This document shows, piece by piece, positions 23,771-35,718 of a stretch of 64,000 nucleotides of DNA; position 1 is the first letter of the stretch, and every line of letters starts with the position of its first letter. This DNA comes from Apoda limacodes. Taxonomy: Eukaryota > Arthropoda > Insecta > Lepidoptera > Limacodidae. The notes beneath the pieces were generated by a model that saw nothing but the letters and a program-made list of their open reading frames with translations, searched no databases and had not been told where the DNA came from. Both the position numbers and the translations under genes were made by a program. The stretch covers positions 18,406,205-18,470,204 of the forward strand of contig OX291558.1 in assembly GCA_946406115.1 (NCBI GenBank), given 5' to 3'.

Positions 23771-24180
23771 GTATCGATTTCAGTGACGTGTGTTATTTGA
23801 ACGCTTATTTGCACGTTTAAAGTTTATTCGTGATAAGACACCACTATTTTGTGAAAAAGTGTATGCATAATTCCTAGAGATGAAAAATTAAAAAAAAAAC
23901 ATTGAAAATAAATTTTAAATTTAACTAATGCTTACTAATCTCAAGAAACTAGCACACCAGTAAAAATAAAATATATTTTAATTTATATGTTTATCGATTT
24001 CAGTGATGTGTGTAATTTGAACGCTTATTTGTACGTTTAAAGTTTATTAGTGATAGGAAACCACTGTTATTGTGAAGAAGTGTATGTATTATCTCTAGAG
24101 ATAAAACATTTTTAAAAACATTAGATTTTTTTTTTAAATAGCTATTGCCAACTAATTTCAAGAAACTAGCACTACATATT
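23771..24180 (+). repeat. Tandem duplication, two ~185-bp copies about 223 bp apart
   Basis: Copy 1 starts at 23771 and copy 2 at about 23994. Both read ATCGATTTCAGTGA, GAACGCTTATTTG, ACGTTTAAAGTTTATT, a GTGTATG block, CTAGAGAT and, near the end, TCAAGAAACTAGCAC. The copies have diverged moderately. No coding content is recognised. Confidence 0.8.
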
Positions 24181-24869
24181 TCACAAAAAGCATAGATTTT
24201 CGGCATTTCCGAAATACTGAATTATAATTTAAGTTCAGAAAACAGTTTAAAAATAAAGATCCAGTCTTTATTTATTATTTTATTATTTTAAACTTTTACT
24301 GTTTATCGGGAGGTAAGTACCTTAAGTACTGCAAGATATAGTTTATCTAAGTGGCAAATTTCATCCAAATTGCTTGTGATATTGCGTAACATACATAGTC
24401 ACCACATCTTAACATCTGTACAAACTTTCACAAGTTTGATATTAGTGGAATAAAAACTTAAATAATAGGAGGAAAACTTTTAGGTTTGCAATCACCAGTG
24501 ATTTCAGCAGTGTTTGCGAACACCTGTGACATTCTGCATCGAAAGCACATATACATGCTGAATTTTTTAAGTGGGCGTGTATGACCAAATCGGAATCTAT
24601 GAGGAATAGCGAAAAGTAATCAAAGGAGTCTCGGGCCCGATTTTAATGAAAATTAAAACAGCATCATTTTTTTAAAAATTAATATTCCTAGCCAGATATC
24701 AAACCAGTTGATTTTGCAAAAAAAAAAAACACACTGTATATTATTACACCATTTGGTAGTGTCGCTGGTAAGGGACGAATTATGGGAAGTAATGACATAA
24801 GGGAAACTTGAAAAAAATAAAAAATGTTGGATTTTTAACAAATTACTTTTTTATTTTTCTTATGTTACC

Positions 24870-25080
24870 TATACCTATTAAACCTTAACTGATTAATTGT
24901 TCGAAATTATAGCCATTGTTCTTAATAGATAGCTGGATTCGGCGTCTCAAGGATTCAACTGCATTTAGCATCAAAATATCATTGATTCCGTTTAGAGTAT
25001 TTTCCAAAGATCGTTTCAAGTCATCAATTGCATAATCTGAAGGGGTAATATCCGGTGACCTCGGTTTAATAAATTCACTC
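24870..25080 (-). pseudogene. Mariner-type transposase C-terminal relic
   Basis: The minus strand reads PRSPDITPSDYAIDDLKRSL, followed by ESLRRRIQLSIKNNGYNFEQ and a stop near 24892. It resembles the third catalytic Asp region (SPD.TP) and C-terminus of mariner/DDE transposases. Nothing upstream survives in frame. Confidence 0.6.
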
Positions 25081-25714
25081 TGTTTACTTATACCTCACAC
25101 CTACACTTTGTTTATAAATTAATATTGACAATGTAATTTATCTTTATACCATATGCTTCCTCAAAAATAATATAATTTTTTGTATGAGGAAGGTAGCAAA
25201 AATTAATTCCAAAGGATGAGCTTAAAGCTTAACTATCATATTAAGGCTCAATGGCCAGCTTATATTATAATATCGGTCATATTATAAATTATGTTATCTG
25301 TTGATGTCTGTAGTATTTAAAAAAAAATGCTGATAATAGGTATGTCCAGCTCTGTATAAAATTCTTCTGAAACCTTTAAATTTGGTTTAAAATTTCTTGT
25401 AATTTGATTTTATATTCGACTGAAATTTTGGTGACTTGTATGTACGATTTGGGGAAGTGAAGTGCCAGATTCTTGAGTTTAGCCTTTAGCTTACTGAAAT
25501 CGTATAAATGTAAGGTGACAAAGCACTGTGTGTTAATGTCACTTGTAGATAAACCATAATCTGTAAACGAAGCAGCAGATGTTGTCAGTGGCTAAAATTT
25601 TACTGTAGCATGACGGTATATGAATAAAAGGCTTGAATACAACTTTTTTTCTGTGTTCTTACGTACCTACATAGTTTGTGATTCTTTTTCTCAGTAGTGA
25701 AAACTATTTTTTAA
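25081..25714. other. No gene recognised
   Basis: AT-rich DNA without a recognisable exon, RNA gene or intact element. Confidence 0.4.
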
Positions 25715-25910
25715 CTGACTTCAAAAAAGGAGGAGGTTGTATGTTCGACGGGTTTTTTTTTTTGGTTTTAATGTATGTCCACCGATTTCTCCGTCAATTG
25801 TGAACCGAATTTAAATATTTTTTTTATTCGAAAGACTATTTCCTGAAGTTGATTTCAAAGTAGATGGAGTTCCTCCATATATATGAAGTGGATTTAAAAC
25901 AAAAAAAAAA
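25715..25910 (+). repeat. GACTTCAAAAAAGGAGGAGG repeat
   Basis: AACTGACTTCAAAAAAGGAG followed by GAGGTTGTATGTTCGACGGG and TTTCTCCGTCAATTGTGAAC is a dispersed motif set known from many lepidopteran genomes. The class is not determined. Confidence 0.5.
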
Positions 25911-26049
25911 TTGATTTTATTTTGGAACTGGTGACTTAGCCAAGTGTGAGAATTTTTTCGACCAATCACAGCGCCGTATTTGTTTTTTTTTATTTACAGC
26001 AGTTTTGGAAAGGGTCTTTGAACTTCCAGTATGTAACTGATTTAAGTCG

Positions 26050-26690
26050 TTTTAGGGTTCCCTTGGTTAATTGCAAAAACGGTACCCTGACAGTTTCGTC
26101 ATGTCCGTCCGTTTGTCTATACTTTGCGAGTTATTAGCTTCCAAAATGAAAATGTCTTCCTCTAACTTTTAAAATGCGTATTAAAGATAAACGAAACTTT
26201 ATAAATCTTAAATGTAGATAGTTTGTCTGTCACGAGAATCGAGTCTCAGGATTCCAGGTCAACGGTTAGTTTCTTATAGATTTCCATTTATTTGCAAATG
26301 TCAAAATATGAGTCGCTGAATCCCAAGGTGCATCTTGTCCACTTTTAATAAAAATCGGCTAAGTGCGAGTCGGACTCGCGCACGAAGGGTTCCGTACAAT
26401 TATCTTTCTACCAAAATAACGTTTGTTGTATGAGAGCTCCCCTTAAATATTTGTTTTATTTTAATTTTATTATTTATTTTTAAAGTGACTATGTAACTAA
26501 ATATTCTGTGAATACTTTAAGCGTCTACCTGTTGCCGTTATCAATATCGAGCAAAAAATCACGTTTGTTGTATGGGAGCCCCCTTAAATATTTATTTTAT
26601 TCAATTTTTAAAGTATTTGTTGGTATAGCGGCAACAAAAATACATCTTCTGTGAAAAATCAACTGTCTAACTATCACGGTTCAATCATCC
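26050..26690. repeat. AGGGTTCC/GTACCCT and AGGGTTCCGTA repeat fragments
   Basis: 26050-26130 has TTAGGGTTCCCTTGG and GTCCGTCCGTTTGTC. 26355-26680 has GTGCGAGTCGGACTCGCGCA followed by GAAGGGTTCCGTACAA, the GTTTGTTGTATGAGAGC block and GCGTCTACCTGTTGCCG. The second fragment matches 16905-17300 (inverted) and 39640-39960. Confidence 0.6.
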
Positions 26691-26759
26691 ATGATTCGAT
26701 ATTTCAACACTTTTAATGGAGGAGAATGGACTAATTAGATGAGGAAACACGTGAAAACG

Positions 26760-27050
26760 GTTGCTGAAGTGCTGCATCGTACGGCATTGTGAGCTTACCC
26801 GGTGGGTAATGAAGGTTGCAAAGTTGAGAAACCCTAAGAGGAGTTGTGCCTGCTTAAGGGACCAACTGCCGACAGAAATATGGGTCAAGAAAACCTGGTA
26901 CATACGATTTCCGTAACGCTGCAACGTACGGCAATGTAACCTTCCCCAGTGGGTGATGAAGGTTGCAAAGTTGATTAGCCCTAAGAGGAGTTGTGCCTGA
27001 TTAAGGGACCAACTACCAGCAGCAATATAGATCAGCAAACTCTGAATAAT
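26760..27050. repeat. Two ~150-bp tandem copies, with a third diverged copy at 27530-27650
   Basis: Units start near 26770 and 26920 with GCTGCA.CGTACGGCA.TGT, then GTGGGT.ATGAAGGTTGCAAAG, CCCTAAGAGGAGTTGTGCCT, and AAGGGACCAACT. A third copy at 27530-27650 is more diverged. The 138-codon minus open frame across the first two copies repeats itself and looks like a by-product. Confidence 0.75.
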
Positions 27051-29496
27051 CTGGCTACTTGTTCGAGGCAAGGCTATCAATTGAACTGAATATCCCATCA
27101 AAGCCCAGGAACTCTACAAACTGTGGGTATGCCAGTCGACTTTCTGTTACAATATCTCAGCTCAGACTGGTTGAAAAATTAATAGCAGTCTTCTTTTCTT
27201 GGCTCCACACCGGGGAATTGAACCTAGGTCACCTGCGTGTGAAACACACGAAGAACCCACGAAGTCCGTTACTTACAATTCTGGTTCTCGTTTCCTTTTG
27301 CCCTCTCTTTTTTCTTATATGCGGCTATGAGGACAAGTCTTGTACTCGATATTTTATTAAAGTCTTCACGAATGAACTTTACCAGTTTCGGATATGCGTA
27401 TATGCATATTGCAGTAATATTAAGCTTGTCTGGAAGAAATCACCATCTGGCAATAAGATCGCCAATTTCACCGACATGATATAAATTAATGTATACGTGT
27501 CTTGTTTTTTCTTTTCTAATTACGCAGCATATGATAACGTTGCATCTGTCGGTAATGCAGCCTTCCCCGTTGGGTGATGAAGACTGCAACATTGGGATTA
27601 CCTAAGAGGCATTACGCCTGCTTGAGGGTCCACCTGAAGCTGAACTGAACAACAAGAAGCTTTGATAGCGCGATGTAGAACGCGTGACGTCAGCCTCTGT
27701 TGTAGCAGTACGGTATGCTCCGCTACAACAAAAGCGAACGTAGTCCGCGTTTCTTATACGGGTTCTTACTTATTACTTAAAATATGCTACATTTCCACTT
27801 AAGTTGCCTTACAGAGGGTAGGCGTAAAAAAAAATATAAAATTCAGAAGTTGCATACTGTAGTATAGGTAAATAATTGTTTAGCTGAAATTGACATTTTG
27901 GCCTCACGTTAGACACTAAAAACAGGGGCACTAACAGAGGTCACGAACATGATAGTATGATTCGTAAAAAATCATTTGACACACCAAGTGAATTTCAAAC
28001 CTTTGATTTTTTTTTTCCCGACCTGTGAAAACTGCCGCGCTTACGACCGGCATCAAGACGTTATCTTGACGGAGGACACATTCGATTGCAAACTCCAAAT
28101 TTGACTCTCTCTACTCCACGAGCATGAGGCATCTTCCTCGGTTATATCACTTATTTTTAATTTTATAACGGAAAACTGTTTTTCAAAGAAAAAAATATGT
28201 TAATTTAATCTCGAAAGTTAAAATACTTTTAAAAAACAACATAATTGTTGGTTTTATACAATCTAACGACCGTGCGCACAGTTCGAAAAACGACGCAACA
28301 ATGACAAAATAACATGGCGGCTTATATTAGGTAAAAAATTAAATAGGGTTCACAGAAAGTAGGTTTATCTGCTTCCGGCGCTGCCGGCGGAGGTCATGTG
28401 ACAGAAAACAGCGACATCTAGCCGCCAGCGACAGAAAGTTAACGATGTAATCTCTCCCATAATGGACTTCGGACGTCAAGCGGAACACATAATATAATTT
28501 AGCCGCTCTACACCTATAGTATTTACAAATATTTCATACCTGCAGAGTTGGAATTCGCAGAATTAAAATGTTTTTTTTTATTTATTTATCCGACATTAAA
28601 ATTAATTATACAATTAATCAATTTTATCGAAGATAGAATATGTGTAATAAACATACAGTTTTGTATATTTTTTTGCCAATCAAAACATTAGGTATATTCT
28701 CCTACCTACCTATATCCTATATGTTGTAAGGACATGCTAATTACACAGATTACAACAGTGATAGATGCTGAAAAAAAATGCAAACAAACAAAAATACATA
28801 CGGTGAAAACACAGAAACCTCCCTTTTATCATAAATAATATAAGGTAATAATAAATGGCACGCCCGACCAGGTAATAATGTAAGATATGTAGATGTTATT
28901 TGCAGGAAAACACTGAACTGAACCTTTCTTTTAAAAACAGTTAAAAGTAAAAAGTAAAATAATTAATGATACACCCCCGCGTGCTCAAAAAACACAGAAC
29001 CTTCTTTTTTGACATTGGCTGTAAATAAATGGTAATTATTGGCACGTCCGCCCGGTCAATTAATGCATCAACCTGTATTATTGCGAAGAACTGAAATCAA
29101 TATCGCTCAGCAGATGTTGGAATATGAAATATATATTATTCGCCCCGTGTTGGCACGTCCATTGATTAATATGGAGAGCGATATTGGCACATGGCCCGCA
29201 CTGTCAAAAAGGTCTCTTGTAGAGTTAAGCTTCTCATTCTACACGCCCTGACTCTACAAGCCCTAAGTTTTCAAACTTTACACCCTAATCAAAATATGTG
29301 GCTTGGCCGTTTCCTAACTACAAGAACAGTTGTTTCCTAACTAGATGAAGTGTTGTAAAACAGAAAGTAATGAACAGTGTATACATTTTTCAACTTACAC
29401 CCAGTGACGGTTTGAATTGAATAACCCTATATCGTAGTCCCCTGGAGGGGGGTTCTTTTCATAGACTAGTTCCTCTGGAACTGTGCGCGACCATAT
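27051..29496. other. No gene recognised; assorted repeat fragments
   Basis: A tRNA-like T-arm block lies near 27205-27240 (antisense of GGTTCAATTCCCCGG). A short CG-richer patch lies near 28290-28460. An AT-rich stretch with a repeated GGCACG(C/T)CCG motif runs from about 28855 to 29160. None forms a gene I can support. Confidence 0.35.
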
Positions 29497-29635
29497 AAGT
29501 TCTAAAGTGTGAAGATTAATTTCCTACCAATGGCAAGCGGTGCGTTGGTAGGAAGTAGCCGTGGGCATCATTTCGAACAATTCTTCAGATCACAGCCAAT
29601 TATACAAGCGGTAGAACACACACAGGGAGGCAAAA
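29497..29635 (-). mobile_element. CR1/Jockey-like LINE internal fragment
   Basis: It matches the 1907-2431 and 62205-62810 copies: TTCTAAAGTGTGA, then GCCGTGGGCATCATTTCGAA and AAGCGGTAGAACACACACAG. Only about 140 bp of ORF2 C-terminal coding sequence remains. Confidence 0.75.
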
Positions 29636-30231
29636 AAATATGATATGATATTGATATAGGTAATAAGAAAGTTTGAAAATTAGAAACAAACTGTGTGTAA
29701 AAGATATCGTTGGTTACTTGCCTTACTAATGGGCTTCGCTCAAAATCAGCGCTGTGGCTAAGTCATAGCAACATGCTGAGCTGAAGACCCGTGTTGTTTA
29801 TAACAGGCTAAAGATCTTGTTCTGATCTTTAGCCTTAGGAAGGTGGACCAGTGATACGAGAAACCCTAGACGTTTCTCGACACTTTGGGGTTTTCTCGGC
29901 AACGGATGTCAATCCTGCTAACAATCCGAATTTTACATATGTCGCGGGCATAGATAATAATAACTTACTTTAGCACATAGGCCGGGCATCAGTCTAATTT
30001 GGGTTTTGGGAACTGGAAAAACACCTACTGCTATAACAAATTTGACGACCTTTTGACTGCTGGCGGACGTCTGGTGCGTTTGCAGTCGAAGCGGACTTTG
30101 CCGTACCGCCTGCAAACGCGTAATTGAACTTTTTTTGTTTTTATTCAACCTATAGGTACCTGTATATATAATTATATGATGTAAAGCTTTGATAGCCAAA
30201 AAACACTATGTCTGATTTGTGGTATAGTATA

Positions 30232-30345
30232 ACAAAATTTTCTGACCTGGTGGTCAGAAATTAAAACTACATTCGCCATATTGAATTGGTGTGAACTTAT
30301 AATTACACTAGTGACCAAACACCCAACGTATGTTTTATGTTAATA
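30232..30345. mobile_element. TTTTCTGACC-family MITE, copy 1
   Basis: AAAATTTTCTGACCTGGTGG, followed by TTAAAACTACATTCGCCA and ACTAGTGACCAAACACCC. The same order is found at 33757, 40028, 55139 and 60547. Confidence 0.55.
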
Positions 30346-30450
30346 CAAAAGTCGGTATCATAGTAAGGTTCGTGATAGCCATTTTCAATTTTATCTCCAA
30401 ATAAAACACTACTGAATTTAAAATGGTCATATATTTGCTGCGTTATTTGT

Positions 30451-30456
30451 TTTATT
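30451..30456 (-). promoter_or_regulatory. Poly(A) signal AATAAA, protease gene A
   Basis: TTTATT on the plus strand, only 12 nt past the gene A stop codon. This implies a very short 3' UTR. Confidence 0.5.
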
Positions 30457-30467
30457 TTTAATGTCTT

Positions 30468-30575
30468 TTACTTTAGATGCTGAAGAATGAAGTTATAGAA
30501 GCTGGTGACTCTTGTAAAACCTGACGGGTAACCCAATTGGCACCCGGCTTCTAATCCGAAGGAACTGATACCAAT
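30468..30575 (-). CDS. Protease A exon 5 (terminal)
   Basis: Acceptor CTTTTTAG; 35 codons plus TAA. It encodes IGISSFGLEAGCQLGYPSGF then TRVTSFYNFILQHLK, which forms the S1 pocket wall and C-terminal helix. Paralogous exons: 39103-39207, 41781-41888, 58326-58439. Confidence 0.94.
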   Translation of the reverse strand: MGISSFGLEAGCQLGYPSGFTRVTSFYNFILQHLK

Positions 30576-33500
30576 CTAAAAAGAAAATAAAGATAAATAT
30601 AAATACATTTTTTTTTTGGACATTACACACAGCGCCGTCTAGCCCCAAAGTAAACAAGGCTTGTGTTATGGGTATCAGACAACGGACTCAAGACAAACCC
30701 AAATGTTTATTACATAAATGTTTGTCCAGTGCGGGAATCGAACCCACACCCTCTGCACACGGCAGCCCATCAACCTACCAACTAGGCTGCGAGGGAGAGA
30801 GATGAAGATACTATATAGGTAATAAAAAAGTTGTGTGATCAAGGCTCATAAATCACAAATCTACTATGTAAAAAGTAAAATACAAGTTGTCTTGTAGAAA
30901 GTGCTGAAAAAAAGTATTCTTCGAAAAATCAGCAAACGGTTTCTGAAATCCTGTGTCAGAGAGGCAAAATGAACAAATAGACGGGCAGATAAATAAGCGG
31001 AGTGATCTTATAGGAGTTATGTTTTCTAGAGCAGCAAAAAATCAGCGCAGATATAAAAATGGCAAAACCTCACCAATACTGTCTTTCCATTACGTTTAAC
31101 AACGAGTGGGCCACCTGAATCCCCTTCGCAAATGCCAACCCCACCAGTACCATCAGTGCATAGAACACTGGTCTCTTTTCTGTAGATTTCTTGGCACTGT
31201 TGATCCGCCATCACCTTCAACCACACTTCGCGTACTGAGGTATTTTGTTCCGTTTTTCCTAAAATACGAAACAATTTTGCATCTGGAATTTAGAAACTCG
31301 AATCTGCTTGTAATTGTAGTAGAAACTTATATTAAATCAGTCATTATATGTATAAATAGTAATAAAGAATGGAGTTTAATACATTTTGCTGACTTGTAGC
31401 ATGCAAATCTTAACATATGCATATAGGTGTTGATATTTTATAATTATTGTATGCTAGATGACCTGCGTGACTTCGTTTGCGCCACAATTACGAAAAAATT
31501 AACTAATATGTTACAAGTAGGTTTTCATTTCTGCACCTTAGCCGCGCCGAACCAGTTGCATGGAGACCTCATATTTGTATCTATGATATTTCCTAAGATA
31601 CTTAAAAAAATTAAATAGTGTAAAGAGGATAATTTTTAATCTAAATTAAATACTTAAGAAGAATAATATACGTATATATTTAGATGCAACTCCTAGTGAC
31701 TTATAAAGTCCTAGTACATTAATCTTACAAACACACAAAATGTTCATAGAATAAAGAAATACAATATTATACATACATAGAAATAATTTTTCTTCGTTTA
31801 AGACTCCCTGAAGGTTAGAATCTTAGAAGAAAATAAACCCGCTTCGGGTATTTAGGTTAATTTAACGTTGTAACAGAAACTTCTGTACGAAATTTAAAGT
31901 ATCTGGACACAAAAATTCTCATACATACAAATTAACTTCCCCTTTTGTGCTCTATTGAAAAATTTTCCGAAAACGGTGAACATTTGCGTGGACTTTTGAG
32001 AAATACACCTACTATACCTACAAAAATATCAGATCTTCATACAAATTTTCATTCCTTGTTTGGCCCAAGGTCTTAATTTTGTATCTTAAAGGCCAAATAA
32101 CAATGTGTAGATATACATTAAGCTTCAAAAATGTAGAATTTCCGTACAATTTTTCAACCCCCATTTTACCATCTTTGGGGATGATTTTCTAAAATCCTTG
32201 CTTAGTGCTCGCCTACTTTACAACTGGATCCACGCTGCAAAATTTTAAGTCTCTAGACACAAAAATATTAAATTCACATGGATGATTATTCAAGCGTGGA
32301 AAAATAAGCCATTCAAATTTTTTATATTAAGGCGAAATACCAAGTTTTTTGTATTTTACTTTAAAACTGACTGATTTCCATACAAACTTTTAAAACCCCA
32401 TTTTACCCGCTTAGGGTTAAGGGTCAAAATCCATTCTGTCTGTGCTAAATTTCAAGGCTATAGACACAAAAATACCGACAAATTTTCATCCTCTATTTTG
32501 CCCTTTAGAGGATGATTTTCCAAAAACGGTGAAACACGTAAACCTTGATTTTCAAATGTAAGGTTAAATACCAAGTAAGTTATCACTGGACATGTTTCTG
32601 GGCTGTTCATCTCATTTAAGGCGTCATTGTTGCATGGTCGTTTGCCTGTTAATTTACTACAGTCTAGTTATTCAATAAGGAGACCTTCTAGTGATTTGAC
32701 TTGGGTGTTTGGAGACATGCGCCACTCATTTCAGCTTGAACCTTACTTGGGCCTAATGAAACACAGTCCCGGGTTTAATTTGGAGTTTCCTTTTCCTAGA
32801 CAGGTTGTAAACCAATACTGTTGACGCCTATCTCGTCAAATTACACAAGTCATAGTATCAAGCTAACCAAGGAATACTTTTATATAGATGCTAAAGACTC
32901 GTACAATTCTACCCCAAAATCAACCATGAAAAACTTTCGCACACCAAAATATTGACAGGTTGGGGCAACTAAGGTTTTGATCGCCATCTTATTTACAGCA
33001 AGTATTATGTGCAAGTACGTGTATTATTTTCAACATGCCATTTCATTTGACCATTATGTAGGAATGCTTATAAAAAACGTATTCCGCCATCTTTAGGAAC
33101 CCGTCATTTTATTTTTCATTCTTCTCAGCAAGCCCTTTCATTTGATACCCATACTGTAGGAGTGCAAAAAAATAACTAGGCCACCACCATCTTAGGTGTC
33201 TCGCCATGTTGGATTTAGATTGACGTCACATAGCTTACTTCACTCACATATTTATTATTATTATTATTATTATCCAAATTAAACGTGTATACAAAATATC
33301 GTTTATTGTAAACAGCATTACCAGCCGCACTACATCACCTCAATCAGTTGAAGATAATGCCTTAAAATTCAGTTGCAAGATTCAACCCGAACATACATAC
33401 ATTGCAAGTTAAATAAAAGCTTGTAATTGTAAAATTGTTATTGTGAGCCTATAGCTATCACAGACTTTTTTATAGAACGTTTTAAGCGGAAAAATCGCAC

Positions 33501-35336
33501 CATACATTATTTTAAAGTAACTAAAACTATAAAATGGTCTCAGAAGGGACATTTTCTCCCGGTTTTTAAAACCTTTTTCTTTATTTTATCGCTCCTATTG
33601 ATCTTGCTTGATGTTACACACCTTATGTTTCTTTCATATAAATACACTAGCTATCGTAAAAACATTTTTTTAAATAGGAATGAAAGTTCCAGAGATTACC
33701 CGTTACAAACAAAAAATCAAAAAAAATAAAGTTTACATCAATCTACAGTTCAAAAAACTTTTCTGGCCCGGTGGTCAAAAATCAAAACTACAGTCGACAT
33801 GTTGAAATTATGTAAACGTCCCACGAAACTAGCGACCAGTCACCGAAAGTCAGACGGTCAGAAATGTTTGTTGCACTATCACATATCAATCAACAGTCAA
33901 TGTTTGTACTTTATGATCAAAAAACAAAAATAATAATTTCACTTACGGTCGCTGGTATTTCCGTATCCTGCAGCTACCGCCCTTTTCCCAGCGAAGGTCT
34001 CTGAGACCTGAGTTGTGCTCGGAAGAGATACCGGTTGAATATTTGCTGGAAATAAAAGCAATAACATCTCCAATGAACATATAATACTATGACGATCTAC
34101 AACACCAGACAGTGGTAATCAAGCTGATTTGTCATATATTAAAAGAGTAGAACTTGAAAAATGTAGCTTTAAATTAGTCTAATAATTCTGTAAAATATTT
34201 TAAATATTTTTGGACATTACATACAGCGCCGTCTGGCCCCAAAGTAAGCAAAGATTATTGTCTTATGGATACCAGACAACGGATACAAATACTTTTTTTG
34301 TAAATACAAACATATCATACATAAATACACCCAGACTCAAGACAAACACAAATGTTTATCACATATTTTTTTGTCCAGTACGGGAATTTAACCCACACCC
34401 TATGAACAGAAGCCGGTCACACTACCAACTAGGCTGCGAGTAAATCCCCCACTCCCCAGAATATCCCACAGATATAACTAAAAAACAAAAACTCGTACTT
34501 TCTCTTTCTAACACGTTTTTACCCGACTGCGGCAAATAATATGGTTCCATTGAGGTAATCTGATGATGGAACCAGGATGTGGATAGTGAAACTTAATCGC
34601 TTCTATAAAACCCCTATAGCTTGGGCTCATTTGGTTTGTTTTGACGATTACACTTGGTGACAAGGGTCCAATGATGCATCCTAGAGGTATATAGTGGAAC
34701 TATTGAATGGTTTGTCTGCCGATAATATGCCGTATTAAATATATCCTTAATCATGTTACGAAAAATTAAATCGTATCTATTACTCACCTGTAAAGACAAC
34801 TTTTTTTGGTAGATAGATTATAGCAATATCATTCGCCAAGTTTGAAGTATCCCACCGAGGGTGCATGACAACCTTAGATGTGGCTATGCGAGTACCACCA
34901 AAAAACAAAAATTCAGAACCAAGTACTACTGTGAACAGTGACGCTTGATTCCTGCCATCAAACCAACAGTGAGCTGCTGTCACCAACCGGTTGGCAGTAA
35001 GTAAAGAAGACCCACAATACGACGCATCACCATTTACTAATTCTATCAGTAAACCGGCCTAAAACAAATATATTATTAAAAAAAAAAAAAAAAATCCAAT
35101 CGTATTAAATGAAGATCAATATTTACCAAGTATGGATGAGCACCTTGTGCAGCAACTGCTCCTCCAACGATCCTTTTTGCTATATTTTCTTTAGCCATTA
35201 TAGCGTCTTCTGAAGCCTTGATCCTTGCTGTTTCGGGAATTCCGAATCTTTCATGGTAGTTGTAGTGACTCTGAACTTCCACAAGAGCAGAAACACAGGC
35301 CACGAGAGCAAATTCAATCAACAATTCAACTCGCAT
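30468..35336 (-). CDS. Chymotrypsin-like serine protease A (complete, 298 aa)
   Basis: A secreted S1A endopeptidase. Five exons on the minus strand (35336-35127, 35058-34788, 34045-33947, 31282-31074, 30575-30468) join in frame with intron phases 0,1,1,0 and encode 298 aa. It has a hydrophobic signal peptide (residues 1 to about 23), a propeptide with ERFGIP, and activation at R55/IVGG59. The triad is His100 (TAAHC), Asp147 (NDIAI) and Ser249 (CEGDSGGPL). Cysteines 85/101, 223/235 and 245 with the SFG...GC loop match the three conserved disulfides. The residue six before the Ser is Gly, as in insect chymotrypsins, rather than the Asp of trypsins. Length and layout fit lepidopteran midgut chymotrypsins. 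It is the left-most gene of the cluster. Substrate and tissue are inferred, not shown. Confidence 0.95.
30618..30793 (-). mobile_element. tRNA-related SINE, in protease A intron 4
   Basis: Read on the minus strand it begins with an A-box-like CTCGCAGCCTAGTTGGTAGG, has a B box GGGTTCGATTC (30735-30745), and ends with a body containing CAGACGGCGCTG and a final ATGTCC-like block (GTGTAATGTCC). Further copies are at 34212, 52301 and 57539. No intact tRNA cloverleaf. Confidence 0.75.
31074..31282 (-). CDS. Protease A exon 4 (catalytic Ser)
   Basis: Acceptor ATTCCAG, donor GTGAGG. Two bases complete a split His codon, then 69 codons follow. It includes QQCQEIYRKETSVLC and GICEGDSGGPLVVKRNG. Confidence 0.95.
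31283..33756. other. Protease A intron 3, repeat-derived DNA
   Basis: From about 31900 to 32600 a degenerate motif set recurs about three times: CCCCATTTTACC..CTTTGGGGATGATTTTC, CAAAATTTTAAGTCTCTAGACAC, and ACACAAAAAT. This suggests a decayed tandem repeat or repeated LINE tail. A (TTA)n microsatellite lies at 33251-33272. No additional exon is seen. Confidence 0.5.
33251..33272. repeat. (ATT)n microsatellite
   Basis: About seven consecutive ATT triplets. Confidence 0.9.
33757..33905. mobile_element. TTTTCTGACC-family MITE, copy 2
   Basis: AACTTTTCTGGCCCGGTGGT, then AACTACAGTCGACATG and ACTAGCGACCAGTCACC. It lies in intron 3 of protease A, ending 42 bp beyond the exon 3 donor (33947). Confidence 0.6.
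33947..34045 (-). CDS. Protease A exon 3
   Basis: Acceptor TATTTCCAG, donor GTAAGT; 99 nt. It encodes NIQPVSLPSTTQVSETFAGK and then RAVAAGYGNTSD, the segment between the Asp and Ser regions. Confidence 0.93.
34212..34440 (-). mobile_element. tRNA-related SINE, in protease A intron 2
   Basis: It has the same body (TGGACATTACATACAGCGCC then GTCTGGCCCCAAAGTAAGC) and the same head (ACCAACTAGGCTGCGAG on the plus strand) as the copy at 30618. It carries a small internal expansion. A SINE lies in the same intron of protease B (52301). Confidence 0.75.
34788..35058 (-). CDS. Protease A exon 2 (catalytic His and Asp)
   Basis: Acceptor TTTGTTTTAG, donor GTGAGT; 90 codons plus one base. It includes NRLVTAAHCWFDG and NLANDIAIIYLPKK. 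Confidence 0.95.
35127..35336 (-). CDS. Protease A exon 1 (signal and propeptide)
   Basis: ATG at 35336; 70 codons to donor GTAAAT. It encodes a hydrophobic signal segment (ELLIEFALVACVSALVEV), the propeptide with YHERFGIPETARIKASED, and KR/IVGG. Intron 1 is only 68 bp and contains a long T-run on the sense strand. Confidence 0.93.
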
Positions 35337-35368
35337 TTCTCTTTTTTATGTATGTAAACCTGTGTTGT

Positions 35369-35376
35369 TATTTATG
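35369..35376 (-). promoter_or_regulatory. Possible TATA-like element of protease A
   Basis: CATAAATA on the minus strand, 33-40 nt upstream of the ATG. A weak match, supported only by position and by analogy with gene B. Confidence 0.25.
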
Positions 35377-35718
35377 CATAAGTGGATATCAGCATTTTAT
35401 TTGTTTCTTTACACAATTGCTACTTAACAACAATACAAGCAATTTTATAATTTTTCCATATTCTTAAAGAATTAAATACCGCTTAGGACACTCAACAGTT
35501 CCTTAAAGTATGCATGTGCACCCAAAAGTGGCAGCAGTATTACATACAAGGGTAACACTGAACGTTTTCAGAACTGGCTAGTTAGAAAGAAATCCAATAA
35601 AACAATAATTTAAATTTTAAATTTAGAACTCTTTGGTAACCTAATGATACGTACCAATATTAAATTCATCTGTCATTTATTTCTATAAATTTGTAAAGTC
35701 CGTGTAGCGCGTCGAAAT

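Noticed and set aside
27195..27250. Possible tRNA gene (antisense GGTTCAATTCC block near a CACACG anticodon-like loop)
   Set aside because: Only a T-arm-like and partial anticodon-arm-like segment is present; the T stem does not pair well and no D arm or acceptor stem was found. It is more likely a SINE fragment.
31106..31399. Plus-strand open frame of 97 codons
   Set aside because: Antisense shadow of protease A exon 4.
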